Source of the DNA: Candidatus Soleaferrea massiliensis AP7 | GTDB taxonomy: Bacteria; Bacillota; Clostridia; Oscillospirales; Ruminococcaceae | Direction: 5' to 3' | NCBI RefSeq assembly: GCF_000820765.1 | Contig: NZ_CCYH01000042.1 | Coordinates: 1-34,973, forward strand | Length of the DNA: 34,973 bases | Shown here: positions 7,736 to 15,716 of the stretch, piece after piece | Numbering within the stretch: position 1 is the stretch's first letter | Layout: each line of letters begins with the position of its first letter | Made by a program: the position numbers and the translations under genes | The notes under the pieces: generated by a model | What the model was told of the DNA's origin: nothing | The model's input: the letters and a program-made list of their open reading frames with translations, nothing else | The model's database searches: none

Positions 7736-9091
7736 TTGCTAAATATTACCAATATTATGGAAACCATCCGTATGATTCAGGACGAGAATCTGGATATCCG
7801 CACCATTACGATGGGCATCTCGCTGCTGGACTGCTGTGACAGCGACATCGACAAGTCCTGCGAGAAGGTGTACGACAAGATCGTCACGCGGGCGGCCAAC
7901 CTTGTGAAGACCGGCGAGGATATCGAGAAGGAATACGGCATTCCGATCATCAACAAACGCATTTCGGTCACGCCGATCGCGATGCTTGTCGCGTCCAACG
8001 GCGGCGATCCGGTCAAATATGCGAAGACCCTGCAGAGGGCGGCTGAGACGGTTGGCGTCAACTTCATCGGCGGCTACAGCGCGCTGGTACATAAGGGCTT
8101 TGCGCCGGGCGACCTGAGCCTGATCCAGTCGATCCCGCAGGCGCTGGCGGAAACCGAAAACGTCTGCTCGAGCGTCAACATCGGTTCGACCAAGACCGGC
8201 ATCAACATGGACGCGGTGCGCCTGATGGGCAGCATCATCCGCCAGACCTCCGAACTGACGGCGGACCGGCAGTGCATCGGCGCAGCGAAGCTCGTGGTCT
8301 TCTGCAACGCGCCGGAGGACAATCCGTTCATGGCGGGCGCGTTCCACGGCGCGGGTGAGCCGGACTGCGTGATCAACGTCGGCGTTTCCGGCCCGGGCGT
8401 TGTGCGCGCGGCGCTCGCGAAGTCCGGCAACTGCAACATCACCGAAATCGCGGATATCATCAAGAAGACCGCGTTTAAGATCACCCGGATGGGCCAGCTG
8501 GTCGGTGACGAAGCGTCCCGCAGGCTCGGCGTGCCGTTCGGCATTGTGGACTTGTCCCTGGCGCCGACGCCGGCCATCGGCGACTCGGTCGCGCACATCC
8601 TGGAGGAGATCGGACTTGAACGCTGCGGCGGATACGGCACCACGGCGACGCTCGCGATGCTCAACGACGCGGTCAAGAAGGGCGGCGTGATGGCCTCCTC
8701 GAAGGTCGGCGGCCTGTCCGGCGCGTTCATCCCGGTCACGGAGGACGCGGGCATGATCAACGCCGCGAAGCTCGGCGCGCTGACCATCGAGAAGCTCGAA
8801 GCGATGACCGCGGTCTGTTCGGTCGGACTTGACATGATCGTCATCCCGGGCGACACACCGCAGGAGATCATCTCGGCGATGATCGCGGATGAGGCCGCCA
8901 TCGGCATGGTCAACTGGAAGACGACGGCGGTCAGGGTGATCCCGGCCATCGGCAAGAAGGAGGGCGAGGAGCTCAACTTCGGCGGCCTGCTCGGCAAGGG
9001 CCCGGTCATGCATGTCAACCGCTATTCCCCGGCCAAATTCATCTCGCGCGGCGGACAGATCCCCGCGCCGCTGCAGAGCCTCAAGAACTAA
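7736..9091 (+). CDS. UPF0210/DUF711 family protein
   Basis: The protein has 451 residues from a TTG codon lying 8 bases after GGAGG; an in-frame GTG at 7721 sits on the ribosome site itself. The sequence matches the DUF711/UPF0210 family, which has a fold related to pyruvate-formate lyase: [25 protein letters not shown] near the start, then long Gly- and Ala-rich segments such as [29 protein letters not shown] and [15 protein letters not shown]. The glycyl-radical loop of true PFL enzymes was not seen. The biochemical role is unknown. It should be co-transcribed with the ACT gene upstream. Length is normal for the family. Confidence 0.88.
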   Translation: MLNITNIMETIRMIQDENLDIRTITMGISLLDCCDSDIDKSCEKVYDKIVTRAANLVKTGEDIEKEYGIPIINKRISVTPIAMLVASNGGDPVKYAKTLQRAAETVGVNFIGGYSALVHKGFAPGDLSLIQSIPQALAETENVCSSVNIGSTKTGINMDAVRLMGSIIRQTSELTADRQCIGAAKLVVFCNAPEDNPFMAGAFHGAGEPDCVINVGVSGPGVVRAALAKSGNCNITEIADIIKKTAFKITRMGQLVGDEASRRLGVPFGIVDLSLAPTPAIGDSVAHILEEIGLERCGGYGTTATLAMLNDAVKKGGVMASSKVGGLSGAFIPVTEDAGMINAAKLGALTIEKLEAMTAVCSVGLDMIVIPGDTPQEIISAMIADEAAIGMVNWKTTAVRVIPAIGKKEGEELNFGGLLGKGPVMHVNRYSPAKFISRGGQIPAPLQSLKN

Positions 9092-9210
9092 AAAGTTCAG
9101 AATGCCATCAAATCAGCGTCAAATTTGGCGCGTATCATCAGGTCAGGCCATCCAAATGAGGATGGTCATAGGGAAATGAAAATTGTATAAAGGAAAGGAA
9201 CGTCCTGATT

Positions 9211-9723
9211 ATGCTGCATAAAGAAGTGGCCAGACTGCTCAATGAACAGATCAATAAAGAGCTTTATTCGGCCTATCTGTATCTGGAAATCTCCAACTAC
9301 TATCAGGAGAAGAATCTCGCGGGCTTTCAAAACTGGTATTTTGTTCAGGCGCAGGAGGAACGCGACCACGCCATGCTGTTCATGACCTATCTGCAGAACA
9401 ACAGCGAATCGGTCACGCTGGACACGATTAAGGCGCCGAACACCAGCTTTTCCGATCTCAAGGACCCGCTGAACGCGGCGATGGCTCACGAACAGTATGT
9501 CACCAAGCTGATCAATAACATCTACGATGCGGCCTTCCAGGAGAAGGATTACCGCACGATGCAGTTCCTCGACTGGTTCATCAAGGAGCAGGGCGAGGAG
9601 GAGAAAAACGCCGACGACCTGTGCAAAAAGTACGACCTGTTCGGCTCCGACGCAAAGGGCCTGTACCTGCTGGATGCCGAGCTCGGCGCGCGGGTTTACA
9701 CAGCGCCGTCGCTGGTGCTGTAA
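9211..9723 (+). CDS. ftnA: Non-heme bacterial ferritin (FtnA type)
   Basis: This 170-residue four-helix protein should assemble into a 24-subunit shell that oxidises and stores iron in the cytoplasm. Ferroxidase residues are in place: Glu17 (NKELYSAYLY), Glu50 and His53 (EERDH), Glu93 (AHEQYV) and Gln126 (KEQGEEE), with extra acidic residues at 128-130 for the third iron site; the spacing follows E. coli FtnA closely. No heme-binding Met typical of bacterioferritin was recognised. The ATG is preceded by GGAAAGGAACG. It may be read through from the UPF0210 gene 119 bases upstream, or from its own promoter, which could not be placed; a strong terminator follows. Confidence 0.94.
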   Translation: MLHKEVARLLNEQINKELYSAYLYLEISNYYQEKNLAGFQNWYFVQAQEERDHAMLFMTYLQNNSESVTLDTIKAPNTSFSDLKDPLNAAMAHEQYVTKLINNIYDAAFQEKDYRTMQFLDWFIKEQGEEEKNADDLCKKYDLFGSDAKGLYLLDAELGARVYTAPSLVL

Positions 9724-9757
9724 AGTGAATCCCTGAAACTGGAGAATATGTATAAAA

Positions 9758-9801
9758 GCACGGCGATGGAGATGTGCATCCCATCGCCGTGCCGTTTTTT
9801 T
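9758..9801 (+). terminator. Intrinsic terminator after ferritin
   Basis: A perfect 12-bp stem (GCACGGCGATGG and complement) with an 11-base loop is followed by CGTTTTTTT. Confidence 0.92.
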
Positions 9802-10035
9802 CGGAATTTTGCCACGAGTCTGTCAATAGAATGTGGATAGGATGTTTTATTTGTGAAAAGCATGACACGATTCCCAAAAGCGGCACAGCGGGCTGACTCG
9901 ACGCACTTAAGCCGTTCCGGGAGGTTTTTTGAGCGCGCTTCAAATATAAAAATAATATGTCCGGCGCCTCAAATATGACGGGAAAACACACAATAAAATC
10001 GGCAAATGTTTCGATTTTTTCTCCGCGTCCCGCTC
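9802..10035. other. Intergenic stretch upstream of the ATPase promoter
   Basis: AT-rich in its second half. No gene, repeat unit or structured RNA was recognised; it separates the ferritin terminator from the ATPase operon promoter. Confidence 0.4.
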
Positions 10036-10064
10036 TTGATATCGAAAGATGATGGGTGTATAGT
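10036..10064 (+). promoter_or_regulatory. Sigma-A promoter of the V-type ATPase operon
   Basis: TTGATA and TATAGT are separated by exactly 17 bases. The transcript would have a leader of about 150 bases before the first gene, containing a GC-rich imperfect inverted repeat around 10147-10197. Confidence 0.75.
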
Positions 10065-10221
10065 AATATAGGGATACTGACCGGGATTTTATTCATCGTG
10101 ATGTTTAAAATTTCGAATTCGGTAAAAATATCCTGTCCCCTGCAAAAGGCGGTTCTATCTGTGTCACAGACGGGCGAAGCGGGCTATCCGCCGCCTAAAA
10201 ACCAATAAGGAGATGGAGTGC

Positions 10222-10533
10222 ATGCAGAGTATTATCAAGCAGCTGATCGAACTGGATGAGCTGGCACGCGAGATGATCGATCAGGCCAAGGACCAGAAGA
10301 AGGAACTGATCGAGCACATCGACGAGGAAAAAGCACAGATTGAAAGTGAATATATCGGCCGCGCGGACCGCAGGCTTCAGATCATCTCGGATCTGGAAGA
10401 GAAGAACATGAAAAATATGGTGCACGCCATCCAGATGCGCAACGATGAGATGATCGGGGAGCTGCAGAAGCAGTATGAACAGAACCATCAAGGTTGGGAA
10501 GACGAGATCTTCAATAGATGTATAGGCAGGTGA
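10222..10533 (+). CDS. V/A-type ATPase peripheral stalk-like coiled-coil protein (subunit G/H type)
   Basis: The 103-residue protein is almost wholly a charged alpha-helical coiled coil rich in Glu, Lys, Gln and Asp, without Cys or Pro. Its length, composition and place at the head of the operon match the small peripheral-stalk subunit (AhaH of archaea, NtpF of Enterococcus, subunit G of eukaryotes) that pairs with subunit E to hold the catalytic head against the membrane sector. The ATG at 10222 has AAGGAGA 8 bases upstream; the in-frame ATG at 10213 lies inside that site. The sequence alone is not family-specific, so the call rests on context. Confidence 0.75.
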   Translation: MQSIIKQLIELDELAREMIDQAKDQKKELIEHIDEEKAQIESEYIGRADRRLQIISDLEEKNMKNMVHAIQMRNDEMIGELQKQYEQNHQGWEDEIFNRCIGR

Positions 10534-10540
10534 GGAGCAG

Positions 10541-11587
10541 ATGCTGAACGGCTATTCCAGCAATGCGATTATGACCAAGGCGCGCGCCATGTACGGCAAG
10601 CGGCTGACCGCCGCGGATTTTCAGGAGCTTGCGCGCAAACGCACCGTCGGCGAGATCGCTTCCTATTTAAAGAGCCAGACCTACTATGCCGGTGAGCTTC
10701 GGAACATCGAGGAGCACATGATCCACCGCGGCCAGCTTGAGCTGCTGCTCAGAAGAAGCCTGTTTGACCGGTATTCGCGGCTCTGCGCCTATCAGTACGA
10801 GAAGGACGACGGGTTTTACAAATACCTGATCATGTTCCAGGAGAAAAGGCTGATCATGTCGGCCATCCGGCTGCTCAACTCCGGTTCCCCGCAGGACCTG
10901 ATTTTAGAGGTGCATAATTACCTGCAGCAGCACGCCACCTTCGACCTGTTTGCGCTGGCTTCGGTCAAGAGCTTCGACGATCTGCTGGAGGTTCTGAAAG
11001 GCACGGTCTACTATGCCGGCCTCAAGGGGCTGGGGCCGGATGAGGGAAGCATGATCGACTACAACGCCTGTGAGTACGCGCTGAACACGGCGTATTACAG
11101 CCGGGTGCTGCATCTGATCGAGCGGCACGCGGGCATTCCGAAGAAAGCGCAGGCGCAGCTCAGGGGCATCTTCCTGCAGCGCGTCGAGCTGATGAACCTG
11201 TCGATTATTTATAGACTCAAACGGTTTTACCATACCGAGGCGCAGCAGATTAAAAAACAGCTGCTGCCGTTCCGATATAAACTCAACGACCGCCAGTTTG
11301 AGGAGCTGCTGAACGCGCGCAGCGAGCAGGAGGTTCTGGAGCTGATCGGGAAGACCACCTACGGCAAATATCTGGTACAGCAGGACTTCAAGCAGATCGA
11401 GGCGTTTATGGCGAACGCGCAGTACCAGATGACCAAAAAGCTGATCCATTTCAGCGAATATTCGCCGGTGGTCATCGCGGCGTTCATGTGGCAGCTGCAG
11501 ATTGAAGTGGAGAATATCGTCAGTATCATTGAGGGCGTCCGCTACAACCTGTCGCCCAGTGAAATCGAAGCGCAGCTCGTGGGTTAG
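10541..11587 (+). CDS. ntpC: V-type ATP synthase subunit C
   Basis: The 348-residue protein matches the V/A-type subunit C (d in eukaryotes), a funnel-shaped all-helical protein that couples the central shaft to the membrane c-ring. It begins NGYSSNAIMTKARAMYGKRLT, as family members do, and has the three-part helical repeat with many Tyr, Arg and Leu residues, including NLSIIYRLKRFY (the NL..I.R.K motif) and a C-terminal FMWQLQIEVENIVSIIEG segment shared by the family. It starts 7 bases after the stalk gene with GAGGAG upstream. In Enterococcus ntpC lies after K and E, so its position ahead of subunit I is a rearranged order. Confidence 0.9.
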   Translation: MLNGYSSNAIMTKARAMYGKRLTAADFQELARKRTVGEIASYLKSQTYYAGELRNIEEHMIHRGQLELLLRRSLFDRYSRLCAYQYEKDDGFYKYLIMFQEKRLIMSAIRLLNSGSPQDLILEVHNYLQQHATFDLFALASVKSFDDLLEVLKGTVYYAGLKGLGPDEGSMIDYNACEYALNTAYYSRVLHLIERHAGIPKKAQAQLRGIFLQRVELMNLSIIYRLKRFYHTEAQQIKKQLLPFRYKLNDRQFEELLNARSEQEVLELIGKTTYGKYLVQQDFKQIEAFMANAQYQMTKKLIHFSEYSPVVIAAFMWQLQIEVENIVSIIEGVRYNLSPSEIEAQLVG

Positions 11588-11703
11588 AAGACAGAGAAAT
11601 AACAGAAAAAGATTATCAAGTGAATCATGAAAAATTCAGATAAGGGTAGGGCCGGGACCAGAAGCAGCCCGGCAGTAGATTAACGAAAGGTGGTGGTTTT
11701 CGA

Positions 11704-13674
11704 ATGTCTATTGAAAAAATGACACTGGTCAATATTGTGGGACAGCGCCGTGATCTGGACGCGGCATTGCTCCAGTGCGCAGCCAGTGGCATTTTTCATC
11801 CTGAAACGATACCGGTTTCTCCGAAACTCGGTGATAAGTTCAAGAAGCTGAGCGAAGATAATCCGTATGCGGATATGCTCAAGCGGGTTGTGGATATCCT
11901 GATCATGTCGGGCGTCAAGCCCGCGTATAGGGATTACTCGTCGCTCAGTTTAGACAGAGAAAACATGGATGATTTTATCCGGGATTTTACGGGGCGGCTG
12001 AACGCCTATCCGCAGAAGATCGGAGCGCTGTCTGAGGAGATCGCGCAGCAGCAGCAGGCGCTCATCCAGCTCGAGCATGTCATGAGCCTGGACGTCGATT
12101 TTGACGCGATCTTCGCCTGTCAGTACCTCAAGGTGCGGTTCGGAAGAATTCCGACCGAAAGCTACGAGAAGCTCTCCTTCTATAAGGAGCGGCCGTTTAT
12201 CTTCCAGTCGTTCGACCACGACGCGGATTACCACTGGTGTGTGTACTTCGCGCCGTCGGAGGAGATCGACATGGTGGATAACATGTTCTCCTCTCTGTTT
12301 TTTGAGCGAATACGGATTCCGGATTACGCGCATGGAACCCCATCCGAGGCAAAGGCGTATATCAAACAGTGCCTGGAGGATGAGAACGCAAAGAAAGAAG
12401 CGCTCGAGAAGGAGCGCGACAAGCTGATTGCCGAGCACTCCGAGCTGATTCTGCAGATCTACTCGAAGCTCAAATGCATCAGCGATTCCTTAAAGCTCAA
12501 GAAGTATGTTCTGGTCATGACCGGTGAAGATACGGTGGTGGAAACCTTCTACATGACCGGATTTATCCCGCAGTGCGAAGAAGCAGCCTTCAAAGAGGCC
12601 TTTGGCGCGCTCGATTCGGTGGATATCATCTATCAGCCGCCGGAGATCGACCGCCGCTTCAAGGTGCCGGTCAAACTCAAAAACAATCGCTTCTTCCGCC
12701 CATATGAACAGTTTGTCGAAATGTACGGTGTGCCGAGCTATAAGGGCATCGACCCGACGCCGTTTCTGGCCATCACCTACACGATTCTGTTCGGCATCAT
12801 GTTCGGCGATCTCGGGCAGGGCATCCTGATCTCGATCATCGGCTGGATCATGTTCAAGTGGAAGAAGATGAACCTGGGCAAAATCATGATGCGCATCGGC
12901 GTATCCTCCGCGGTGTTCGGGTGCCTGTATGGGTCGGTGTTCGGCTTCGAGCATGTGCTCGACCCGGTGTACAAGGCGCTGTTCGGCCTGGATGAAAAAC
13001 CGATCGAGCCGCTGCAGCCCGATATGATCAACATCATCCTGCTGTCGGCCATTGCGCTGGGCGTGGTGCTGATCCTGTCTTCGATGATCTTCAACATCAT
13101 CCTGAACTTCAAGCAGAAAGAGTATGGTAAAGCGCTCTTCGGCCAGAACGGCATCGCGGGACTTGTGTTCTACGGTTCGGTGATCACCGCCGCGGTGCTG
13201 ATGATGATGTTCAATATCAATATCCTGACCCCCGCGTTTATCCTCCCCTGCGTTGTGCTTCCGATCCTGCTGATCTTCCTGTGTGAACCGCTCAGCCGCG
13301 CGATCAAAAAGCACAAGCTCGAGAAACCGGAGGACGGCATCGGCTCCTTCATCCTGGAGAGCTTCTTCGAATGCTTCGAGGTGGTGCTGAGCTTCGTTTC
13401 CAACACGGTATCCTTCCTGCGTGTCGGCGGCTTCGTATTATCTCATGCGGGCATGATGCTCGTGGTCTTTACGCTTGCCGACATGGCCGGACCGGTGGCA
13501 TACATCCCGGTTGTAATCATCGGCAACCTGTTCGTCATGGCGCTGGAGGGCCTGATTGCGGGCATCCAGGTGCTGAGACTTGAGTTCTATGAGATGTTCA
13601 GCCGCTTCTTTGACGGCGACGGCAAGGAATACGAGCCGGTCACCATCAGCTATGAGCTGAACGAAGAGAACTGA
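11704..13674 (+). CDS. ntpI: V-type ATP synthase subunit I (membrane stator, a-subunit)
   Basis: The 656-residue protein has a cytoplasmic N-terminal half (to about 350) with coiled-coil arms around residues 95-125 and 220-265, then a membrane half with about seven or eight hydrophobic segments starting at FLAITYTILFGIMFGDLGQG. It forms the ion half-channels against the c-ring. The essential arginine is probably Arg573 in SFLRVGGFVLSHAGM, where other subunits I have the conserved helix-seven Arg. Length is typical. A 116-base gap with a GCCGGG/CCCGGC hairpin precedes it, and AAAGGTGG lies 10 bases before the ATG. Confidence 0.94.
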   Translation: MSIEKMTLVNIVGQRRDLDAALLQCAASGIFHPETIPVSPKLGDKFKKLSEDNPYADMLKRVVDILIMSGVKPAYRDYSSLSLDRENMDDFIRDFTGRLNAYPQKIGALSEEIAQQQQALIQLEHVMSLDVDFDAIFACQYLKVRFGRIPTESYEKLSFYKERPFIFQSFDHDADYHWCVYFAPSEEIDMVDNMFSSLFFERIRIPDYAHGTPSEAKAYIKQCLEDENAKKEALEKERDKLIAEHSELILQIYSKLKCISDSLKLKKYVLVMTGEDTVVETFYMTGFIPQCEEAAFKEAFGALDSVDIIYQPPEIDRRFKVPVKLKNNRFFRPYEQFVEMYGVPSYKGIDPTPFLAITYTILFGIMFGDLGQGILISIIGWIMFKWKKMNLGKIMMRIGVSSAVFGCLYGSVFGFEHVLDPVYKALFGLDEKPIEPLQPDMINIILLSAIALGVVLILSSMIFNIILNFKQKEYGKALFGQNGIAGLVFYGSVITAAVLMMMFNINILTPAFILPCVVLPILLIFLCEPLSRAIKKHKLEKPEDGIGSFILESFFECFEVVLSFVSNTVSFLRVGGFVLSHAGMMLVVFTLADMAGPVAYIPVVIIGNLFVMALEGLIAGIQVLRLEFYEMFSRFFDGDGKEYEPVTISYELNEEN

Positions 13675-13803
13675 TGTTCGCGTTTCACTATGGCGCAGAT
13701 TGATTGATCGGGGGTCATCCTCAAAAACCAAGGAATGCCGCCACAGTGTCATATAAAAAGCCTAATGGTAGATTGTAAGATTGATTTTTAGGAGGACTTT
13801 ATC

Positions 13804-14244
13804 ATGAGTACTGTACTTTTCTTTTTAGTTCCGCTGCTCGTCATTGCATTGCTGATCGTTCCGCTGGTCCCGGTGCTGAAGGGCACAAGAACCGGTAAAC
13901 GGGCGAAGAACAGAATTGTCTTCAACCTGGCGTCCTTCCTGGGCGTCTGCGGACTGGGCACCATCCTTCCGCTCGGCGGCGCGGCGTTTGCCGCGGATGC
14001 GGCAGGGGCCGCTTCCTATGTCGGCACTGCGGCCGGCGGTATGGGATTCATTGCAGCGGCTCTGGCGGTCGGACTTGCCGGCATCGGCGGCGGTATCGCG
14101 GTTGCGGCGGCAGCTCCGGCGGCAATCGGCGCCTGCAGCGAGAACCCGAAATCCTTTGGTAAATCCATCATCTTCGTCGTTCTTGGCGAAGGTATCGCAC
14201 TGTACGGACTGCTGATTGCAATCCTGCTGATCGCGAAACTGTAA
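13804..14244 (+). CDS. ntpK: V-type ATP synthase subunit K (proteolipid c-ring)
   Basis: The 146-residue proteolipid builds the rotating c-ring. It has an N-terminal membrane helix (about 4-26), a basic loop (KGTRTGKRAKNR), a second hydrophobic stretch ending in GGAAFAADAAG, and one canonical Gly/Ala-rich hairpin (about 80-146) with a single ion-binding acid, Glu129 in VLGEGIALYG. This form, an extra N-terminal part plus one hairpin, is shared by clostridial relatives and differs from the four-helix Enterococcus NtpK. The residue after the Glu is Gly instead of the Ser/Thr common in sodium-binding rings, which leans toward proton coupling, but weakly. AGGAGG precedes the ATG by 8 bases. A terminator-like hairpin follows. 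Confidence 0.92.
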   Translation: MSTVLFFLVPLLVIALLIVPLVPVLKGTRTGKRAKNRIVFNLASFLGVCGLGTILPLGGAAFAADAAGAASYVGTAAGGMGFIAAALAVGLAGIGGGIAVAAAAPAAIGACSENPKSFGKSIIFVVLGEGIALYGLLIAILLIAKL

Positions 14245-14260
14245 GACGGTACATCCGAAA

Positions 14261-14320
14261 GTCAAGCATGGTGTCCGGGAGCACAGCTTCCGGCCTGCTT
14301 GACCTTTCTTTTCACTTTTT
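14261..14320 (+). terminator. Terminator-like hairpin inside the ATPase operon, after subunit K
   Basis: The outer stem GTCAAGCA/TGCTTGAC encloses an inner stem CCGGGAGC-ACA-GCTTCCGG (14274-14292), and CTTTCTTTTCACTTTTTT follows. It sits 17 bases after the K stop and 250 bases before subunit F, so it may let only part of the transcripts continue and so favour the multi-copy K subunit. Confidence 0.7.
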
Positions 14321-14570
14321 TGGCGGCTGCCGCCTCTGACCCAGACCGTGCGCGGGTGATAAGCGGCATCTGCCCCCAGGCAAAGTGGTTCACAGCGCGC
14401 TCTTTTGCGGACGGCCTGAGCGCCCGGACTGCGTGAAGCAGCGGCGCCCGCTGTCCGGCATCAGCGCACCGAAGCGGCGGTTTCCCCGGATTTACGATGG
14501 AACATGTAAAACGGGAAGAACAGCGGCAGGAAACCAGAAACCCACGGCGCACGGAGAAACGGCGGCCAGT
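14321..14570 (+). other. Long intra-operon gap between K and F
   Basis: About 250 GC-rich bases with no credible ORF. An in-frame extension of F to 14385 has no ribosome site and no family similarity. No clear internal promoter was found. Confidence 0.45.
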
Positions 14571-14879
14571 ATGAAATTCTTTCTGATCAGCGATAATGTC
14601 GATACACAGGTGGGCATGCGGCTTGCCGGAATAGAAGGCGTCGTCGTCCACGAGGAACATGAAGTCGTCGGCGCGCTTACCAAAGCCTGCGACGACGAAC
14701 AGATCGGCATTATCCTCATGACAAAGAAATTGATTGATTTATGTCCGGACATGATTTACGATATGAAGCTGAATCGTAAAAGTCCGCTGATTGTTGAGAT
14801 TCCAGATCGGCACGGGGAGGGGCAGGTATCCGATTCCATCCTTCAGTATGTGCGCGAGGCTATCGGAGTAAAGATATGA
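14571..14879 (+). CDS. ntpG: V-type ATP synthase subunit F (central stalk)
   Basis: The 102-residue protein matches the small Rossmann-like subunit F (NtpG in Enterococcus naming) that binds subunit D in the rotating shaft. The pattern KFFLISDNVDTQVGMRLAGIEG, then IGIILMTKKLID and PLIVEIPDRHG, is typical of the family. The ATG at 14571 was chosen because the family N-terminus starts there; the ribosome site is weak (GGAG about 14 bases upstream). Subunit E follows after 11 bases. Placement of F before E, away from A, differs from the common clostridial order E-C-F-A-B-D. Confidence 0.9.
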   Translation: MKFFLISDNVDTQVGMRLAGIEGVVVHEEHEVVGALTKACDDEQIGIILMTKKLIDLCPDMIYDMKLNRKSPLIVEIPDRHGEGQVSDSILQYVREAIGVKI

Positions 14880-14890
14880 GGTGAGATGAA

Positions 14891-15499
14891 TTGGCAGAAA
14901 ATAAGGAACAGGAAAAGCTGCAGCATTTTGAAGCGGCGATGTTCAGTACCGCCACCAGGGAGCGGGACAATATCCTGAAGGAAACCGAGGAGTTCAAGAA
15001 ACAGGAGCTTAAGCAGGCTGAGGACGATGTCCTGAACCGGGCATACCGGCTGATCCAGAAAAACATTTCCGATATCTCCACCTCCAACACAATGATGATT
15101 GCCCACAAGGAGCTGGAGTACAAACAGGCCCTGCTGAAAAAACGGCAGGAAATCTTTGATGCGGTATTCGACAACGTGAAAAAACGGTTGGAGGAATACA
15201 CGAAAACACCGGAATATGAAACGCTGCTGACGAAGATTGTCGCGGATTTCGCAAAGGATTATCCGTATGAGAATTCGGTGATCTGTCTGCGCGAACAGGA
15301 TATGGCCCATGCCGGCGCCGTGAAAAAGGCGTACGGCCTCAGCTGCGAGGTGCGTGCCGACAAGGGCATGGCGCTCGGCGGCGTCAAGATTGAAAACAAG
15401 GAACACGGCATCATCGACGACGAGAGCTTCGAGATGCGGCTGAGAGATCAGCACCAGTGGTTCTATACAAACTCCCATCTGGCCATCGACGTCCAATAA
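14891..15499 (+). CDS. ntpE: V-type ATP synthase subunit E (peripheral stalk)
   Basis: The 202-residue protein begins with a long charged helix (about 1-95) of the stalk coiled coil and ends in a compact alpha/beta domain (about 100-200) that contacts subunit B; DKGMALGGVKIENKEHGIIDDESFEMRL resembles the family's conserved GGV-I-----I--D-S pattern. It would pair with the small stalk protein encoded at 10222. The start is TTG, 7 bases after GAGGTG; no better ATG exists near. Identity of the family is good; the coiled-coil part is not informative. Confidence 0.87.
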   Translation: MAENKEQEKLQHFEAAMFSTATRERDNILKETEEFKKQELKQAEDDVLNRAYRLIQKNISDISTSNTMMIAHKELEYKQALLKKRQEIFDAVFDNVKKRLEEYTKTPEYETLLTKIVADFAKDYPYENSVICLREQDMAHAGAVKKAYGLSCEVRADKGMALGGVKIENKEHGIIDDESFEMRLRDQHQWFYTNSHLAIDVQ

Positions 15500-15643
15500 G
15501 GAAGCCGGCTGGCCAGAAATTCCCCGGCGCATGCGCCCAAGGTATGCATGCTGTCCGGGCGGCTGGCCCGATGCGCCGTTTCAATCGGCGCGCATCAGGG
15601 ACTGATGGCTACAGGGAAAAAGGTTCCACAGGAGTGGAAATAA

Positions 15644-15688
15644 ATGAACAGGAATACCGTTGGCTGGGGACGGCTGTCCGCCCTCTGA
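15644..15688 (+). CDS. Possible 14-codon leader ORF before subunit A
   Basis: An ATG at 15644 has AGGAG 9 bases upstream and a 14-codon frame (MNRNTVGWGRLSAL) ending 28 bases before the GTG of subunit A, in a 217-base gap that also holds a GATGCG...CGCATC hairpin (15569-15597). The site-to-start spacing is good, but the frame is so short that chance is a real alternative. It could be a leader peptide affecting translation of subunit A. Confidence 0.25.
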   Translation: MNRNTVGWGRLSAL

Positions 15689-15716
15689 GCAACTGCCTGC
15701 ATTCGAGGTGAATTGT

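Noticed and set aside
7739..9013. 424-codon open frame antisense to the UPF0210 gene
   Set aside because: It mirrors a strongly supported gene, reads as Arg/Asp/Ala-rich low-complexity sequence and arises from GC-rich codon bias.
9170..9200. TGGTCA-17-TATAAA as a ferritin promoter
   Set aside because: The predicted start would fall inside the ribosome site, leaving a leader of about 12 bases; too short to be convincing.
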